Assembly (NCBI RefSeq): GCF_021228795.1
Contig: NZ_CP089309.1
Span: forward strand, 3,651,001 to 3,715,000
Reading direction: 5' to 3'
DNA from: Thiocapsa bogorovii
GTDB lineage: Bacteria; Pseudomonadota; Gammaproteobacteria; Chromatiales; Chromatiaceae
DNA length: 64,000 nucleotides
Shown in pieces: positions 26,611 through 35,703 of the stretch (its first letter is position 1; each line of letters begins with the position of its first letter). The translations under genes were made by a program, and so were the position numbers. The notes under the pieces were generated by a model, which saw only the letters and a program-made list of their open reading frames with translations, was not told where the DNA came from and searched no databases.

Positions 26611-26952
26611 CGATGCCTCCCGGGCTTTCGCCCAGCTGTTGGGTCCAAGCCGATGTTGGGGGTGAATTGATGCCTTGAGAAATCTATCTTTTCGATCCGA
26701 CCCATCGGCGATGGTCTAAGTATGGTGGGTGGCTTTTCGCGTGAACGAGCGAAGAAACAGCCTCGGGCGGGTGATGTCGGAAGACAAAGCGCAGGCACTG
26801 CGAAGCGACAACGGAAAAGGCCCGATCGAGTAGACCGTGTCCGAGATGAGAATGCTGACTACCCTCGCGTCGTCGGCTTCAGTTAGCATTGACCGACAAG
26901 AAAAATCAGCGATCGGCCACGTTTTGGCAACAGGATCAAGGGGATCGAGCTC
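26611..26952. other. Divergent spacer dabB / H-NOX
   Basis: 342 bp without a gene. I see no clear palindrome of the Fnr/Dnr type and no LysR-type site; a weak TTCGC / GCGAA stem lies near 26733-26755. Promoters for both directions must lie here. Confidence 0.5.
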
Positions 26953-27492
26953 ATGAAAGGCGTTGTATTCGTGGAGTTCCTGGAGATGGTCGAGGCCGAG
27001 TTCTCCCCCGAGATGGCCGATGACATCATCGACGCCTGCGATCTGCCCTCAGGCGGCGCCTATACGAGCGTCGGCACCTATAGTCATCGCGAGATGGTTG
27101 CCCTAGTAGGGGCGCTGTCCGAGCGCACAGGCACCCCGGCGTCGACCTTGATTCGGGCGTTTGGAGAGTTCTTGTTCAAGCGGTTCCACGTTCATCACGG
27201 TGAGTTCTTTGTCGGTATCGGCAACAGTCTGGATTTTCTCGAGCGGATCGAGGATGTGATCCATGTACAGGTCCGAAAGCTCTATCCGAATGCGGAACTG
27301 CCCCGCTTCGAGATTGATCGGCCGGACCGGGACCACCTGCAAATGGTCTATCGCTCCGACCGACACATGGGCGATTTGGCCGAGGGCCTGATTCGTCAGT
27401 GCATTGCGCACTATGGGACGCCGGTTGCCATCGAGAGACACGATCTTGACGACACCGGCGGACACGTGCGCTTCGAGCTAAGCCGAACATGA
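26953..27492 (+). CDS. H-NOX haem-based gas sensor
   Basis: 179 residues. The proximal haem ligand is His104 in RIEDVIHVQV, and the haem-propionate motif Y-x-S-x-R is YRSDR (Tyr133, Ser135, Arg137). YPNAELPRFE between them is typical for the family. H-NOX proteins bind NO (in some bacteria O2) and change the activity of a partner kinase or cyclase. Here the partner is the hybrid kinase, whose ATG overlaps the H-NOX stop (ATGA). NO sensing is the usual role in facultative anaerobes; the ligand here is inferred. Confidence 0.93.
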   Translation: MKGVVFVEFLEMVEAEFSPEMADDIIDACDLPSGGAYTSVGTYSHREMVALVGALSERTGTPASTLIRAFGEFLFKRFHVHHGEFFVGIGNSLDFLERIEDVIHVQVRKLYPNAELPRFEIDRPDRDHLQMVYRSDRHMGDLAEGLIRQCIAHYGTPVAIERHDLDDTGGHVRFELSRT

Positions 27493-28880
27493 CCGAGACG
27501 CAAAGCGATCCAGCCCGGCTGCTCCGGCGCGTCGAACGCGAGCGGCGTGCCCGCAAGGAGGCGGAGCGGCTGCTGGAAGAGAAAAGCCTTGAGCTCTATG
27601 AGGCGAATCAGGCACTGCAGAGCCAGGCCGTTGCTTTAGAGGAGCAGGTCCGAGCGCGTACAGCCGAGCTGAACGCAGCCTTAGAGCGGGCGGAGGAGGC
27701 AGTTCGCGCGAAAAGCGATTTTCTGGCGGTGATGAGCCACGAGATCCGCACGCCGTTGAATGCGGTCATCGGCATGTCTGAGCTCTTGTCGCTCGAGTCT
27801 TTGGCGCCGGAGCATCAGGAACAGGTTTCGCTCATTCACGATAATGGGCGAAACCTGCTCGCGCTGATCAACGATATCCTCGATTTCTCCAAGATCGAGG
27901 CAGGAAAACTGCAGCTTGAGCAGGAAATCTTCGACCCTGCCGATCTTCTGCGAGGGACCCTGCGCTCGTTTGAGGCAACGCAAATTCCTCACCACGTGCG
28001 ACTGCATTCGCAGCTTGCTCCACTGCCCCGGTGGGTGATTGGAGACCGCCTACGTTTGCGGCAGGTGCTCACCAATCTCATCGGCAACGCGGTGAAATTC
28101 ACGCCGCACGGCGAGGTGCGCCTTGAGGCAGCAGCGGACGAGACGACCGACGGCTGGCGCTTGCAAGTGCGCGTCGCGGACAGCGGCATCGGTATGACCG
28201 CCGAGCAGCAGATCCGTTTGTTCCAGCCGTTTTCCCAGGCGGATGCGTCGACGAGCCGTCATTTCGGAGGCACCGGACTGGGGTTGGCCATTTGCCATCG
28301 GCTCGTGCAGGAAATGGGCGGAGAGATCGCATGCGACAGCGTCCCGGGAGAAGGGTCCGTTTTCTCGTTCCATGTGCTCCTGCAACGGGCTGACGATGTG
28401 CCTAGCGCCCGCAATGCGGTCGATGACGATCACCTTTGTCGGTGCACTGCACCCAGCATCCGCCTTCTCATCGTCGATGACAATCCCGTCAATCGGTTGC
28501 TTGCTCGGCGCATGGCCGAGCGCCTCGGACACCAGCCGGAGATGGCCGCTTCCGGTCCCGAAGCACTGGAGATGGTCCAACGGAATGACTACGACGTGAT
28601 TCTGATGGATTTCATCATGCCCGAGATGGACGGTCTCGAGACCACGCAGCGGATACGCGCATTGGATCTAAACCGCCAGCCACGCATCGTTGCCCTGACT
28701 GCAAATGCCTTCCCCGAAGATCGGGCCAAGGCGTTGGACGTTGGCATGGACGCCTTTATGAGCAAGCCATTGCATCTTGAGCAGCTTCGACTCGAGTTGT
28801 GCTCGATCTGTATAGCGAAGCACGCGCAGGGTTCTTCCGTCCCGCCACCACCATCAAATTCGTATGGGCGTCCTGTATGA
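27489..28880 (+). CDS. H-NOX-associated hybrid histidine kinase
   Basis: 463 residues, cytoplasmic. An N-terminal coiled coil (residues about 10-75) leads into the kinase: H box SHEIRTPLNAVIGM, N box NLIGNAVKFT, G1 VADSGIGM, G2 FGGTGLGLAI. A receiver domain follows from about residue 330 (LLIVDDNPVNR, phospho-acceptor Asp in VILMDFIMPEMDG, Lys in SKPLH). There is no sensor domain of its own, so H-NOX serves as the input. The overlap of four bases with the H-NOX gene fixes the pairing. No downstream phosphotransfer protein or output regulator is adjacent. Confidence 0.92.
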   Translation: MTETQSDPARLLRRVERERRARKEAERLLEEKSLELYEANQALQSQAVALEEQVRARTAELNAALERAEEAVRAKSDFLAVMSHEIRTPLNAVIGMSELLSLESLAPEHQEQVSLIHDNGRNLLALINDILDFSKIEAGKLQLEQEIFDPADLLRGTLRSFEATQIPHHVRLHSQLAPLPRWVIGDRLRLRQVLTNLIGNAVKFTPHGEVRLEAAADETTDGWRLQVRVADSGIGMTAEQQIRLFQPFSQADASTSRHFGGTGLGLAICHRLVQEMGGEIACDSVPGEGSVFSFHVLLQRADDVPSARNAVDDDHLCRCTAPSIRLLIVDDNPVNRLLARRMAERLGHQPEMAASGPEALEMVQRNDYDVILMDFIMPEMDGLETTQRIRALDLNRQPRIVALTANAFPEDRAKALDVGMDAFMSKPLHLEQLRLELCSICIAKHAQGSSVPPPPSNSYGRPV

Positions 28881-29390
28881 GCCTAATGCCTCACAATCAT
28901 CAGAGGTTCTCTGTCGTCGGCATCGATTTCGGTCGCAAGGACAACGTATTCTGGAGTAGGGCTGAGACGTCGATCGATGCGGTCGGCGACTAATCGCTCG
29001 GCGCCGGCCACCTGGCGATGCTCGATCGAGACGTCATTCATGTCGGACTGCATGACGCCGCATACGACTGTGTAGCCGACCGACAAGAGCAGTGTGAGGC
29101 CAGTCTTTGACCCCAGTCGCTCCGGCAACTATCGGGTCGTTGTGGTCACCCTGAATTCATCCCAAGTGCCGATCGCGCCCTGTCCGAACAGGCGCTCTGC
29201 CATCGGAATCGATACGCTCAACTCCGGCGCCTCGGGGTGCTGCTAGGAGAATGCATCGAGCAGGTTGAACAACCCGTGACGGATGACGAACGCGTTGAGT
29301 CGATCTTTCAGCGGCTCACCATCGCCCGTGGAAGGCGCGTAACCGGTGTAAGGAGCAGGGATGAACCAGGGCTGATTGATTGGTTTCGGA
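28881..29390. other. Gene-poor stretch with a possible short remnant
   Basis: About 500 bp. A minus-strand frame at 28883-29128 (81 codons) has one hydrophobic helix (LTLLLSVGYTVVCGVM) followed by VAGAERLVADRIDRRL, which resembles the start of a membrane sensor, but it ends after 81 codons and may be a relic. A second short minus frame (29243-29464) runs into the 3' end of yfdX. I call neither a gene. Confidence 0.4.
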
Positions 29391-29410
29391 GGCGGGTTAC
29401 ACGACCCGCC
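29391..29410 (-). terminator. Hairpin after the YfdX gene
   Basis: GGCGGGT / ACCCGCC with 6-nt loop, 14 bp beyond the stop. There is no T-run on the minus strand. Confidence 0.45.
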
Positions 29411-29423
29411 CAATCCCCTCCGC

Positions 29424-30113
29424 TTAGCTTTTCCCCTGCGGCTCGGGGACGGCATCGAGCGCAAAGGTCTCGATCACCACGGCGTCCTCGACCGCCTTCA
29501 ATGCGAGGTTGGCCTCGTAGTACTTGCCCTCGCCGATCAGTTTTGCGGCGTCGTCGATATGTTCTTTGGCAAATTTCAACGGAACCAAGCCGGCCGTGAC
29601 CGCAACGTCGATCTCGCCGACCTTTAGGACCTCGAGGGCCTCCTTCTTCTCACCCCTGCGCAGGTGGTTGTTGGCCTTCTTGATGTGCTCGGCCTTCTCG
29701 GGGCTGGGCTCCAGGGTATCCATCACCGTCAAGCTTGCATCGAACGGGACGTAGCTGTCGTCCATCGGCGGCTTTTTGGTCGCGAGCGCGTATTTTTCCG
29801 CATCCTTCACCGCATCCTCGACCCGCGCGACGGATGCATCGACATAGGTCCGCGCCTGATCCGTGAGGCCGTTGAAGATCGCAAGCCGAGCACTGTGAAG
29901 GTCGCGCATCGTCAGCAATGCGTCTTCCGAAACCTTGACGAAATCCTTCTCCACCGCATCCTCCGTTGCCACGTCCTTGGCCTGTTCGGGTGCCGGAGCC
30001 GGCGTGCTTGCAGGGGCCTTCTCCGCGGCGAAGACCGGGGTCACACCCGAAACGATCATACCGGCAGACAGGACGGAGGCCATCGCTGCCGCGACCAGAT
30101 TTTGCTTGGTCAT
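29424..30113 (-). CDS. YfdX-family exported protein
   Basis: 229 residues from ATG 30113 (AGGAG eight bases upstream). A signal peptide (LVAAAMASVLSAGMIVSGVTPVFA) is followed by a helical domain with VSEDALLTMRDLHSARLAIFNG, in parts, and HIKKANNHLRRGEKKEALEVL, matching the YfdX family. In enteric bacteria yfdX is acid-induced and its product may act as a periplasmic chaperone. The role here is unknown. The gene stands alone, with more than 650 bp of gene-free DNA upstream. Confidence 0.8.
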   Translation of the reverse strand: MTKQNLVAAAMASVLSAGMIVSGVTPVFAAEKAPASTPAPAPEQAKDVATEDAVEKDFVKVSEDALLTMRDLHSARLAIFNGLTDQARTYVDASVARVEDAVKDAEKYALATKKPPMDDSYVPFDASLTVMDTLEPSPEKAEHIKKANNHLRRGEKKEALEVLKVGEIDVAVTAGLVPLKFAKEHIDDAAKLIGEGKYYEANLALKAVEDAVVIETFALDAVPEPQGKS

Positions 30114-30794
30114 TGTGGGATCTCCTTGTGTGAGTGGCATGTCGATTACGGCTGTCCGAAGCCCCGCCCGGGGATCGAAGCAGCTTGCGGAGAATGATGG
30201 ATCCGCTCACCTCACACGAGGATGGACGCTGCGTGAAATTTCGTTCATTCGGGACTCCCCGGCAGAGGCGGTCGCCGTGGACTGCGCGGCCGCGGTGCGA
30301 CAACGCGGCGCCCGCCCGACTAGGACGCGTCGGTCGGCCTTGGGGGATCGGAGCTAAGCGCCTCCTCGAGCGATTCCAGGCGCTGCATCTGTTTTTCCGG
30401 CAGGCGCATGACGTCCAGCGATGGTGTGCAGCGTCCCCGACATCGGTGTTGCGTCGGGCTGGAGGCGATTGGGCGGCATCGGATGCAGCGTAGCAGGCGC
30501 CCTGTCACTGCGCCATCGCAGTGGACACGATGACGGGTCGATCTCGACAAGCCCGACATCGGGGAAGCGGTAGCCGGGGCTGCGGGTGGAGCATATCGGC
30601 TTGGTTCTGCTCCGCGCCACCGGTGGTTCGGGTAAACGTATCCATCCGCCCCAGTGGCTGTTTTCGAACCGTAAGTAAAGGAATTCGGAAATCTTCAATT
30701 TCAGGAGGCTGCGGCGGGGATTCATTGCCGAACGGCAGCTGCGCACAATGCCTGCCGGTGCCGCGTGCCCGACCGAGCGAGTAAAGAGATCATT
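30114..30794. other. 680-bp stretch without a gene
   Basis: No frame shows real protein features. A small perfect hairpin CACTGCG-CCAT-CGCAGTG lies near 30510. Composition becomes AT-richer from about 30660 towards the radical SAM gene. It must carry the yfdX promoter. Confidence 0.5.
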
Positions 30795-32201
30795 TCAAAC
30801 TGACCCATCTATACTCTGTTGAGTGATCTCTCCACATACACGATTGTAGTTATCGCTAATTTTCGGGTCATCGGGGCGGAGCTGAAACGCCTTCCGAAAG
30901 AAGGCCGCTGCCTTCTCCGTATCACCCAAGCAAGCCCAAAGAACGCCCAAGGCATTGATAACTTCATGAAGCATGTCATCGATGAACAACAATTCATGCA
31001 GTCTCGCGATAGATTCCTCTATCGGGTTGCGACCTGTCGTAACGGACAGGTAAATATCCCGATACTCTCGATCAAGCGACCCTATTTGGTAAGGCTGCGC
31101 AAGGCGACTCGATTCGCCATCATATCGGCAGACACGGATATAATGACTTTTAGCATTGCCGACGTCATCACTTTGAAGCAAGTGGCAATTTTCACAGCGG
31201 GAGAGAATGTTGCCAGAAAAGAAGCTGCTTCTGAGTCTCCGATAATGATGTCCATGCCAAATATCTAAGAAATCGTTTTCATGGATATTCCCAATGCGAT
31301 TTCGATCCGGACTGCAGCAAGCCTCCACCTGCCCATCGAATTTTAAATAGCACATCTGCTCGATTTGGCCACACCGCAGCCGATTCGCTTTATCTCGGTA
31401 GCGCCATAGACGAGGCCGTTGACGTGCGGCGTCCGAAATGCTCTCCTCGAACATATCGGGATGCTGAATAGCGATGTCGTGCACGCTTGCGGCGGTAGTT
31501 GCTTCACGGAGATGGCGATCATAGAGTGAGGGCGTAAAATACAACGACTCCCGGAGAAAATGTACCTCATCGAAGAAAATTTGGAATTGGAAGCCGACGT
31601 TTGTAAATCCAAGACGGCTCGCAAGCCTAATGATATCGGGCATTTCATGGACGTTGGCCTGCGACAGCGTCGTCAGGAGCGTCCGCCCCGGTGGGCGATG
31701 CAAAGAAGCACGGGTCTTCTTATCGAGGTCCTCAAGGTTACGGATCAACCTGTCGAAGTTTCCCGGACCTCGAAAGTGCTCGTAGGTCGCCTCGGTGGCG
31801 CCATCGACCGAAACGCTCAAGTTGATTCGGGGATGTATCAAATCATCAAGATGCTTGTGAATCAGTAGCCCATTGGTGATATACGCGATTTGAAGCCCTT
31901 CGATGTTCTTGGCAAGCTGGAGAAATCGACGCCAATGCGTCGCAACGAAGGGTTCACCACTCTCGTTGAGCGCCAGCGCTCCGATCCTTCCGCCTCCAAG
32001 GTATGGGTTCAACCTATCCAGTAGCTCGATATCGGCATGGCCTTTCCGGAATGGCGGGTATTTGGAATGGCCGCAGTGAGTGCATTTCAAGTTGCAGAAA
32101 TTGGTCGTCTCGATACTAATCGTGGATGGCAAGGGCTGCCCGAGAAGAGAATCGTGAGCCTGCAGGCCCGTAGAAAGAAAATCTGGGATATCGATATACA
32201 T
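30795..32201 (-). CDS. Radical SAM / SPASM-like protein with TPR-like tail
   Basis: 468 residues. The radical SAM cluster is CNLKCTHC (Cys36, 40, 43). An auxiliary-cluster region follows with CGQIEQMCYLKFDG, CCSPD and RCENCHLL, typical of SPASM/twitch proteins that modify peptides or carbohydrates. The C-terminus ends in a tetratricopeptide-like unit (ALGVLWACLGDTEKAAAFFRKAFQLRPDDP, quoted in pieces). Base composition is clearly lower in GC than in neighbours: two 60-base samples gave 43% and 52%. No precursor peptide or partner gene is next to it. Likely acquired by transfer; substrate unknown. Confidence 0.85.
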   Translation of the reverse strand: MYIDIPDFLSTGLQAHDSLLGQPLPSTISIETTNFCNLKCTHCGHSKYPPFRKGHADIELLDRLNPYLGGGRIGALALNESGEPFVATHWRRFLQLAKNIEGLQIAYITNGLLIHKHLDDLIHPRINLSVSVDGATEATYEHFRGPGNFDRLIRNLEDLDKKTRASLHRPPGRTLLTTLSQANVHEMPDIIRLASRLGFTNVGFQFQIFFDEVHFLRESLYFTPSLYDRHLREATTAASVHDIAIQHPDMFEESISDAARQRPRLWRYRDKANRLRCGQIEQMCYLKFDGQVEACCSPDRNRIGNIHENDFLDIWHGHHYRRLRSSFFSGNILSRCENCHLLQSDDVGNAKSHYIRVCRYDGESSRLAQPYQIGSLDREYRDIYLSVTTGRNPIEESIARLHELLFIDDMLHEVINALGVLWACLGDTEKAAAFFRKAFQLRPDDPKISDNYNRVCGEITQQSIDGSV

Positions 32202-32333
32202 TTAGCGAGTCTCGGTTCGAATCAGGAGCGGGCCTTGACGTGCTGTTGTTGATCTTTAGCATCCGGTTTGGGTCCGGCGGGCCCGCAGACTCACCCAAAG
32301 CAGGCCCTGCGCCCGGGATCCGGCTGCACCGCG

Positions 32334-33182
32334 TCAGTCCGGCCCCGTTGCGACCGGTCGCTCGGGTGACCGGATCCATTCGCTCCAAGACCCGGCATAG
32401 AGTCGCGATCCCTGCAGGCCCGCGAGCTCCATCGCCAAGAGGTTGTGGCAAGCATTCACGCCGGAGCCGCAGCTGTGGACGACGGATGACGGCTGGGCTT
32501 GTCCGATCGATCGCGTGAAGCGTTCGCGAAGACGGTCTGCGGAGAGGAACCGGCCGTCCGCATCCAGGTTATCCGTCAACGGTAGATTGATCGCGCCCGG
32601 GATGTGGCCCGCGACCGGATCGATGGGCTCGCTGTCACCGCGGAAGCGCTCGGGTGCGCGTGCGTCGATCAGGGTTACCCGGCCGGTGTTCAGATCGGCG
32701 GCGAGCGCCTCGGTGGTGATCCAACGGGTGTCGTCGGGCCTGGCGATCAGCTCCCCGGGCTCGTGACGAGGGACCTCTCGCGTTAGTGCGTCGCCCGCGG
32801 CGATCCAGGCTTGAAGCCCTCCGCCGAGTAAGGCGACTCGGTCGTGCCCGATCCAACGCAGCAGCCACCAGAGCCTCACGGCGAATCCGCCGCCCACATC
32901 GTCGTAGACGACCACGCGAGTCCTTGGCGTCACGCCGCAGTCGCCGAGCCAGGCAGCGAGATGCGCTGGATCGGGCAAGGGATGGCGCCCCGTGTTCGGT
33001 CGGATCCGGGAGGACAGATTCACGTCGAGATCGGCGTAAGCGGCCCCGGGAAGATGGCCCTCCGCGTAGGTTCGACGTCCAGCCTCCGGGTCGGTCAGGG
33101 AGAAGCGGCAGTCAAACAGTCGCAGGTCCGGATCTCCGATGCCGGCGAGCAGGGTCGGCGCGTCGACGAGATTCTCTCTCAC
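32334..33182 (-). CDS. sseA: Thiosulfate/3-mercaptopyruvate sulfurtransferase (two rhodanese domains)
   Basis: About 282 residues from GTG 33182; a TTG at 33206, next to the metH stop, is another possible start. There are two rhodanese domains: the first is inactive (FDCRFSLTDPEAG ... AYADLD), and the second carries the catalytic loop SCGSGVNAC with the Cys of CGSG[VT]xA typical of mercaptopyruvate sulfurtransferases. The enzyme moves sulfane sulfur to thiols or cyanide. It follows the homocysteine methyltransferase gene with about 20 bp or less between them, so the two probably share a transcript, linking sulfur amino acid metabolism. Confidence 0.87.
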   Translation of the reverse strand: MRENLVDAPTLLAGIGDPDLRLFDCRFSLTDPEAGRRTYAEGHLPGAAYADLDVNLSSRIRPNTGRHPLPDPAHLAAWLGDCGVTPRTRVVVYDDVGGGFAVRLWWLLRWIGHDRVALLGGGLQAWIAAGDALTREVPRHEPGELIARPDDTRWITTEALAADLNTGRVTLIDARAPERFRGDSEPIDPVAGHIPGAINLPLTDNLDADGRFLSADRLRERFTRSIGQAQPSSVVHSCGSGVNACHNLLAMELAGLQGSRLYAGSWSEWIRSPERPVATGPD

Positions 33183-33202
33183 GCGGTGCTCTTGGGCACG
33201 GT

Positions 33203-34255
33203 TCAAGCGTTGAATGCCTCAAGCCCGGAAAGACGCATCCGGTGATTCCCTTCGACAGCGCGGCGCGGCGTTTGGCCGTCCACGGCATGCGCGATGGCGC
33301 GGATATGATCCGGTGTACTTCCGCAGCAGCCGCCGATGATGTTTAGGAAACCCGACTGCGCCCACTCTTGGATCTGCTCGGCCATCTGATCCGGAGTCAT
33401 GTCGTAACCGCCCATCTCGTTGGGCAGTCCGGCGTTCGGATGAAAGGTGGTGAAGGACTCGGCGATCCTCGCCATGTCTTCGACGTGCGGTCTCAGGAGG
33501 TCCGGGCCCAAAGCGCAGTTGAGTCCGATCGCGAAGGGCTTGACGTGGCGAAGGCTGTTGTAGAAGGCCTCGACCGTCTGGCCGGAGAGGGTGCGCCCGG
33601 AGGCGTCCGTAATCGTACCCGAGATCATGACCGGCAGGATGACGCCGTCTTCCTCGAAGACCTGATCGACTGCGAACGCGGCGGCCTTGGCGTTGAGCGT
33701 GTCGAAGATGGTCTCGATCAGGATGATGTCGACATCTGCAGCGATGAGCGCTCGGGTCGCCTCGGCATAGACCTCGACGAGCTCGTCGAAGTGGGTGTTG
33801 CGTGCGCCCGGGTCGTTGACGTCCGGCGAGATGCTGGCGGTCTTGCTGGTCGGGCCGAGGACGCCGGCGACGAAGCGCGGCTTGTTCGGGGTCTTGGCGG
33901 TCCAGGCGTCGGCCACCTCGCGGGCGAGCCGGGCCGCGGCGGTGACGATCTCTGCGGTATAGTCCTGCAGACCGTAGTCGGCCTGGGACAGACGATTGCC
34001 GTTGAAGGTGTTGGTCTCCAGGATGTCGGCGCCCGCCTCCAGATACTGTTCGTGGATGTCGCGAATCACCTCGGGTTTGGTCAGCGACAGCAGATCGTTA
34101 TTGCCCTTGAGGTCCGATGGCCAGTCCTTGAAGCGCTCGCCGCGATAATCGGTCTCTTCGAGGTGGTGGCGCTGGATCATGGTCCCCATTGCGCCGTCGA
34201 GGATAAGGATGCGTTGTTTGGCGAGTTCGGTGAGTCGGGTGCGTGAGTCTGGCAT
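33203..34255 (-). CDS. metH: MetH homocysteine-binding module only (split methionine synthase)
   Basis: 350 residues from ATG 34255. It begins [13 protein letters not shown] and contains [16 protein letters not shown], the zinc ligand GLNCALG, and the paired zinc cysteines [11 protein letters not shown]. It ends [10 protein letters not shown], exactly where full-length MetH runs on into the pterin (folate) domain. So only the homocysteine/zinc module is present. Split MetH proteins are known, with folate/B12/SAM modules encoded elsewhere; the rest is not in this window. It is followed directly by sseA and is divergent from rlmH. Confidence 0.9.
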   Translation of the reverse strand: MPDSRTRLTELAKQRILILDGAMGTMIQRHHLEETDYRGERFKDWPSDLKGNNDLLSLTKPEVIRDIHEQYLEAGADILETNTFNGNRLSQADYGLQDYTAEIVTAAARLAREVADAWTAKTPNKPRFVAGVLGPTSKTASISPDVNDPGARNTHFDELVEVYAEATRALIAADVDIILIETIFDTLNAKAAAFAVDQVFEEDGVILPVMISGTITDASGRTLSGQTVEAFYNSLRHVKPFAIGLNCALGPDLLRPHVEDMARIAESFTTFHPNAGLPNEMGGYDMTPDQMAEQIQEWAQSGFLNIIGGCCGSTPDHIRAIAHAVDGQTPRRAVEGNHRMRLSGLEAFNA

Positions 34256-34327
34256 GATAGCGATCGTTCGAGAATCGATGAAGATGGCGTCCGAGTATAG
34301 CGGGTCATTCCGAGCAGTCGCGAGCCG

Positions 34328-34801
34328 ATGCGCGTTCGTCTGATCGCGGTCGGGCGGCGAATGCCCGGATGGGTGGAGTCCGGTTATGCGGAGTATGCCA
34401 AGCGTCTCCCTTCCGAGTTTGCGTTGTCTTTGGCCGAGATCGAGCCGGGTCAGCGCGGCAAGGGTTGCAGCCCCGAGCGTGCCGGCGCAGCCGAAGGCAA
34501 ACGCATTCTGAAGGCGATCCCGAACGGCGCGAGGGTCGTGGCGCTCGACGGAGCAGGGGAACCTTGGAGCACCGAGGCCCTGGCCGAGCAGTTGCGCACC
34601 TGGCTGGCCGGGGGGCGCGATCTGGCCTTGCTGGTCGGCGGTCCGGAGGGTTTGGCCGAGCCCTGCCTGGCGCGGGCCGACCAGCGATGGTCCCTGTCCC
34701 GGCTGACTTTTCCGCACCCGCTGGTGCGGGTCATCGTCGCCGAGCAGCTCTATCGCGCCTGGACGCTGGTGCAGGGGCATCCGTACCATCGCGGTGGCTG
34801 A
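34328..34801 (+). CDS. rlmH: 23S rRNA pseudouridine-1915 N3-methyltransferase
   Basis: 157 residues, the family's usual length. SPOUT-fold motifs: [17 protein letters not shown] at the start, [18 protein letters not shown] (SAM knot) and the conserved end [20 protein letters not shown]. It opens the conserved rlmH-maf-rng-yhdP-nit-tldD-pmbA order of Gammaproteobacteria. Confidence 0.95.
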   Translation: MRVRLIAVGRRMPGWVESGYAEYAKRLPSEFALSLAEIEPGQRGKGCSPERAGAAEGKRILKAIPNGARVVALDGAGEPWSTEALAEQLRTWLAGGRDLALLVGGPEGLAEPCLARADQRWSLSRLTFPHPLVRVIVAEQLYRAWTLVQGHPYHRGG

Positions 34802-34885
34802 AAAGCCGCCAGCCGCCACCCGCCATCCGCCAGGCGCGAGCTTTTTGCTTCCAGTTTTCATCCTTCATCCTCACATCATGGAGGT

Positions 34886-34941
34886 AGAAGGCAGAAGGCA
34901 GAAGGCAGAAGGCAGAAGGCAGAAGGCAGAAGGCAGAAGGC
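34886..34941. repeat. Tandem 7-bp repeat (AGAAGGC)8
   Basis: Eight perfect copies in a row, in the rlmH-maf spacer. It is followed by CCAACTGCAACCGTTGG (34941-34957), a small palindrome. Copy number probably varies by slippage. The purine-rich unit resembles a ribosome-binding sequence, but the last copy is 28 bp from the maf ATG. Confidence 0.9.
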
Positions 34942-34968
34942 CAACTGCAACCGTTGGACTCAACAGCG

Positions 34969-35598
34969 ATGCCCCAGCCCCGGTCAGACATCGACACCGA
35001 CCATCACATCTATCTCGCCTCGCGCTCGCCGCGGCGGCTCGCGCTCTTGGAGCAGATCGGCGTGCGGGTGGCCCTCGTCGAGGCCGAGACGGACGAGGCG
35101 CGGCGGCCGGGCGAGTCGCCCGAGACCTATGTTCGGCGTGTTGCCTTGGAGAAGGCGCGAGCCGGTCGCGCCGCGGTTTCCGAGGACGAGCGGCGACCCG
35201 TGCTGGCGGCGGACACCGCGGTCGTCCTCGGAGACATGACCCTCGGTAAGCCCACGGATCTGGCTTCCGCTGCGCGCATGCTAAGCGCCTTGTCCGGGCG
35301 CTCGCACCGCGTCCTGACCGCGGTGGCCCTGATCGCCGGCGAGCGCGAGCTGGCCGATCTGAGCGAGAGTCTGGTGACCTTTCGCGCTTTGAGTGAGGCC
35401 GAGATCCTGAGCTACTGGGACACCGGTGAGCCATGCGACAAGGCCGGCGCCTACGGTATTCAGGGCATCGGCGCGCTGTTCGTGTCAAACCTGCAAGGCA
35501 GCTACTCGGGCGTGATGGGGCTGCCGCTCTTCGAGACGGGTCGACTGCTCGGCACAGCTGGGATCCAGGTGATCGGGTCGGCGTCCGGCGCAGGTTGA
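34969..35598 (+). CDS. maf: Maf nucleotide pyrophosphatase
   Basis: 209 residues from ATG 34969; a TTG at 34954 is possible but adds nothing conserved. The signature IYLASRSPRRLALLEQIGV, then ADTAVVLGD, LSGRSHRVLTAVAL and CDKAGAYGIQGIGALFV follow the Maf/YhdE pattern. These enzymes hydrolyse dTTP/UTP or modified nucleotides. No good Shine-Dalgarno is seen in the short stretch between the tandem repeat and the start, so it may be translated weakly. Confidence 0.93.
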   Translation: MPQPRSDIDTDHHIYLASRSPRRLALLEQIGVRVALVEAETDEARRPGESPETYVRRVALEKARAGRAAVSEDERRPVLAADTAVVLGDMTLGKPTDLASAARMLSALSGRSHRVLTAVALIAGERELADLSESLVTFRALSEAEILSYWDTGEPCDKAGAYGIQGIGALFVSNLQGSYSGVMGLPLFETGRLLGTAGIQVIGSASGAG

Positions 35599-35703
35599 GC
35601 GCCGTTTCTCCATGCGTCTGAAAAACCACTGGCGCCTGTCTTTCCGCGCCGAACGCAGGTAGGCTCGAAACGATATCCAGACAGGCCAAAGAGCGATGTT
35701 CCC

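Noticed and set aside
29243..29464. Short minus-strand frame after yfdX
   Set aside because: Overlaps the yfdX 3' end, no domain, no ribosome site; could be a remnant but not supportable.
34886..34941. CRISPR-like array
   Set aside because: The repeats are 7 bp and directly tandem without spacers; no cas genes are present.
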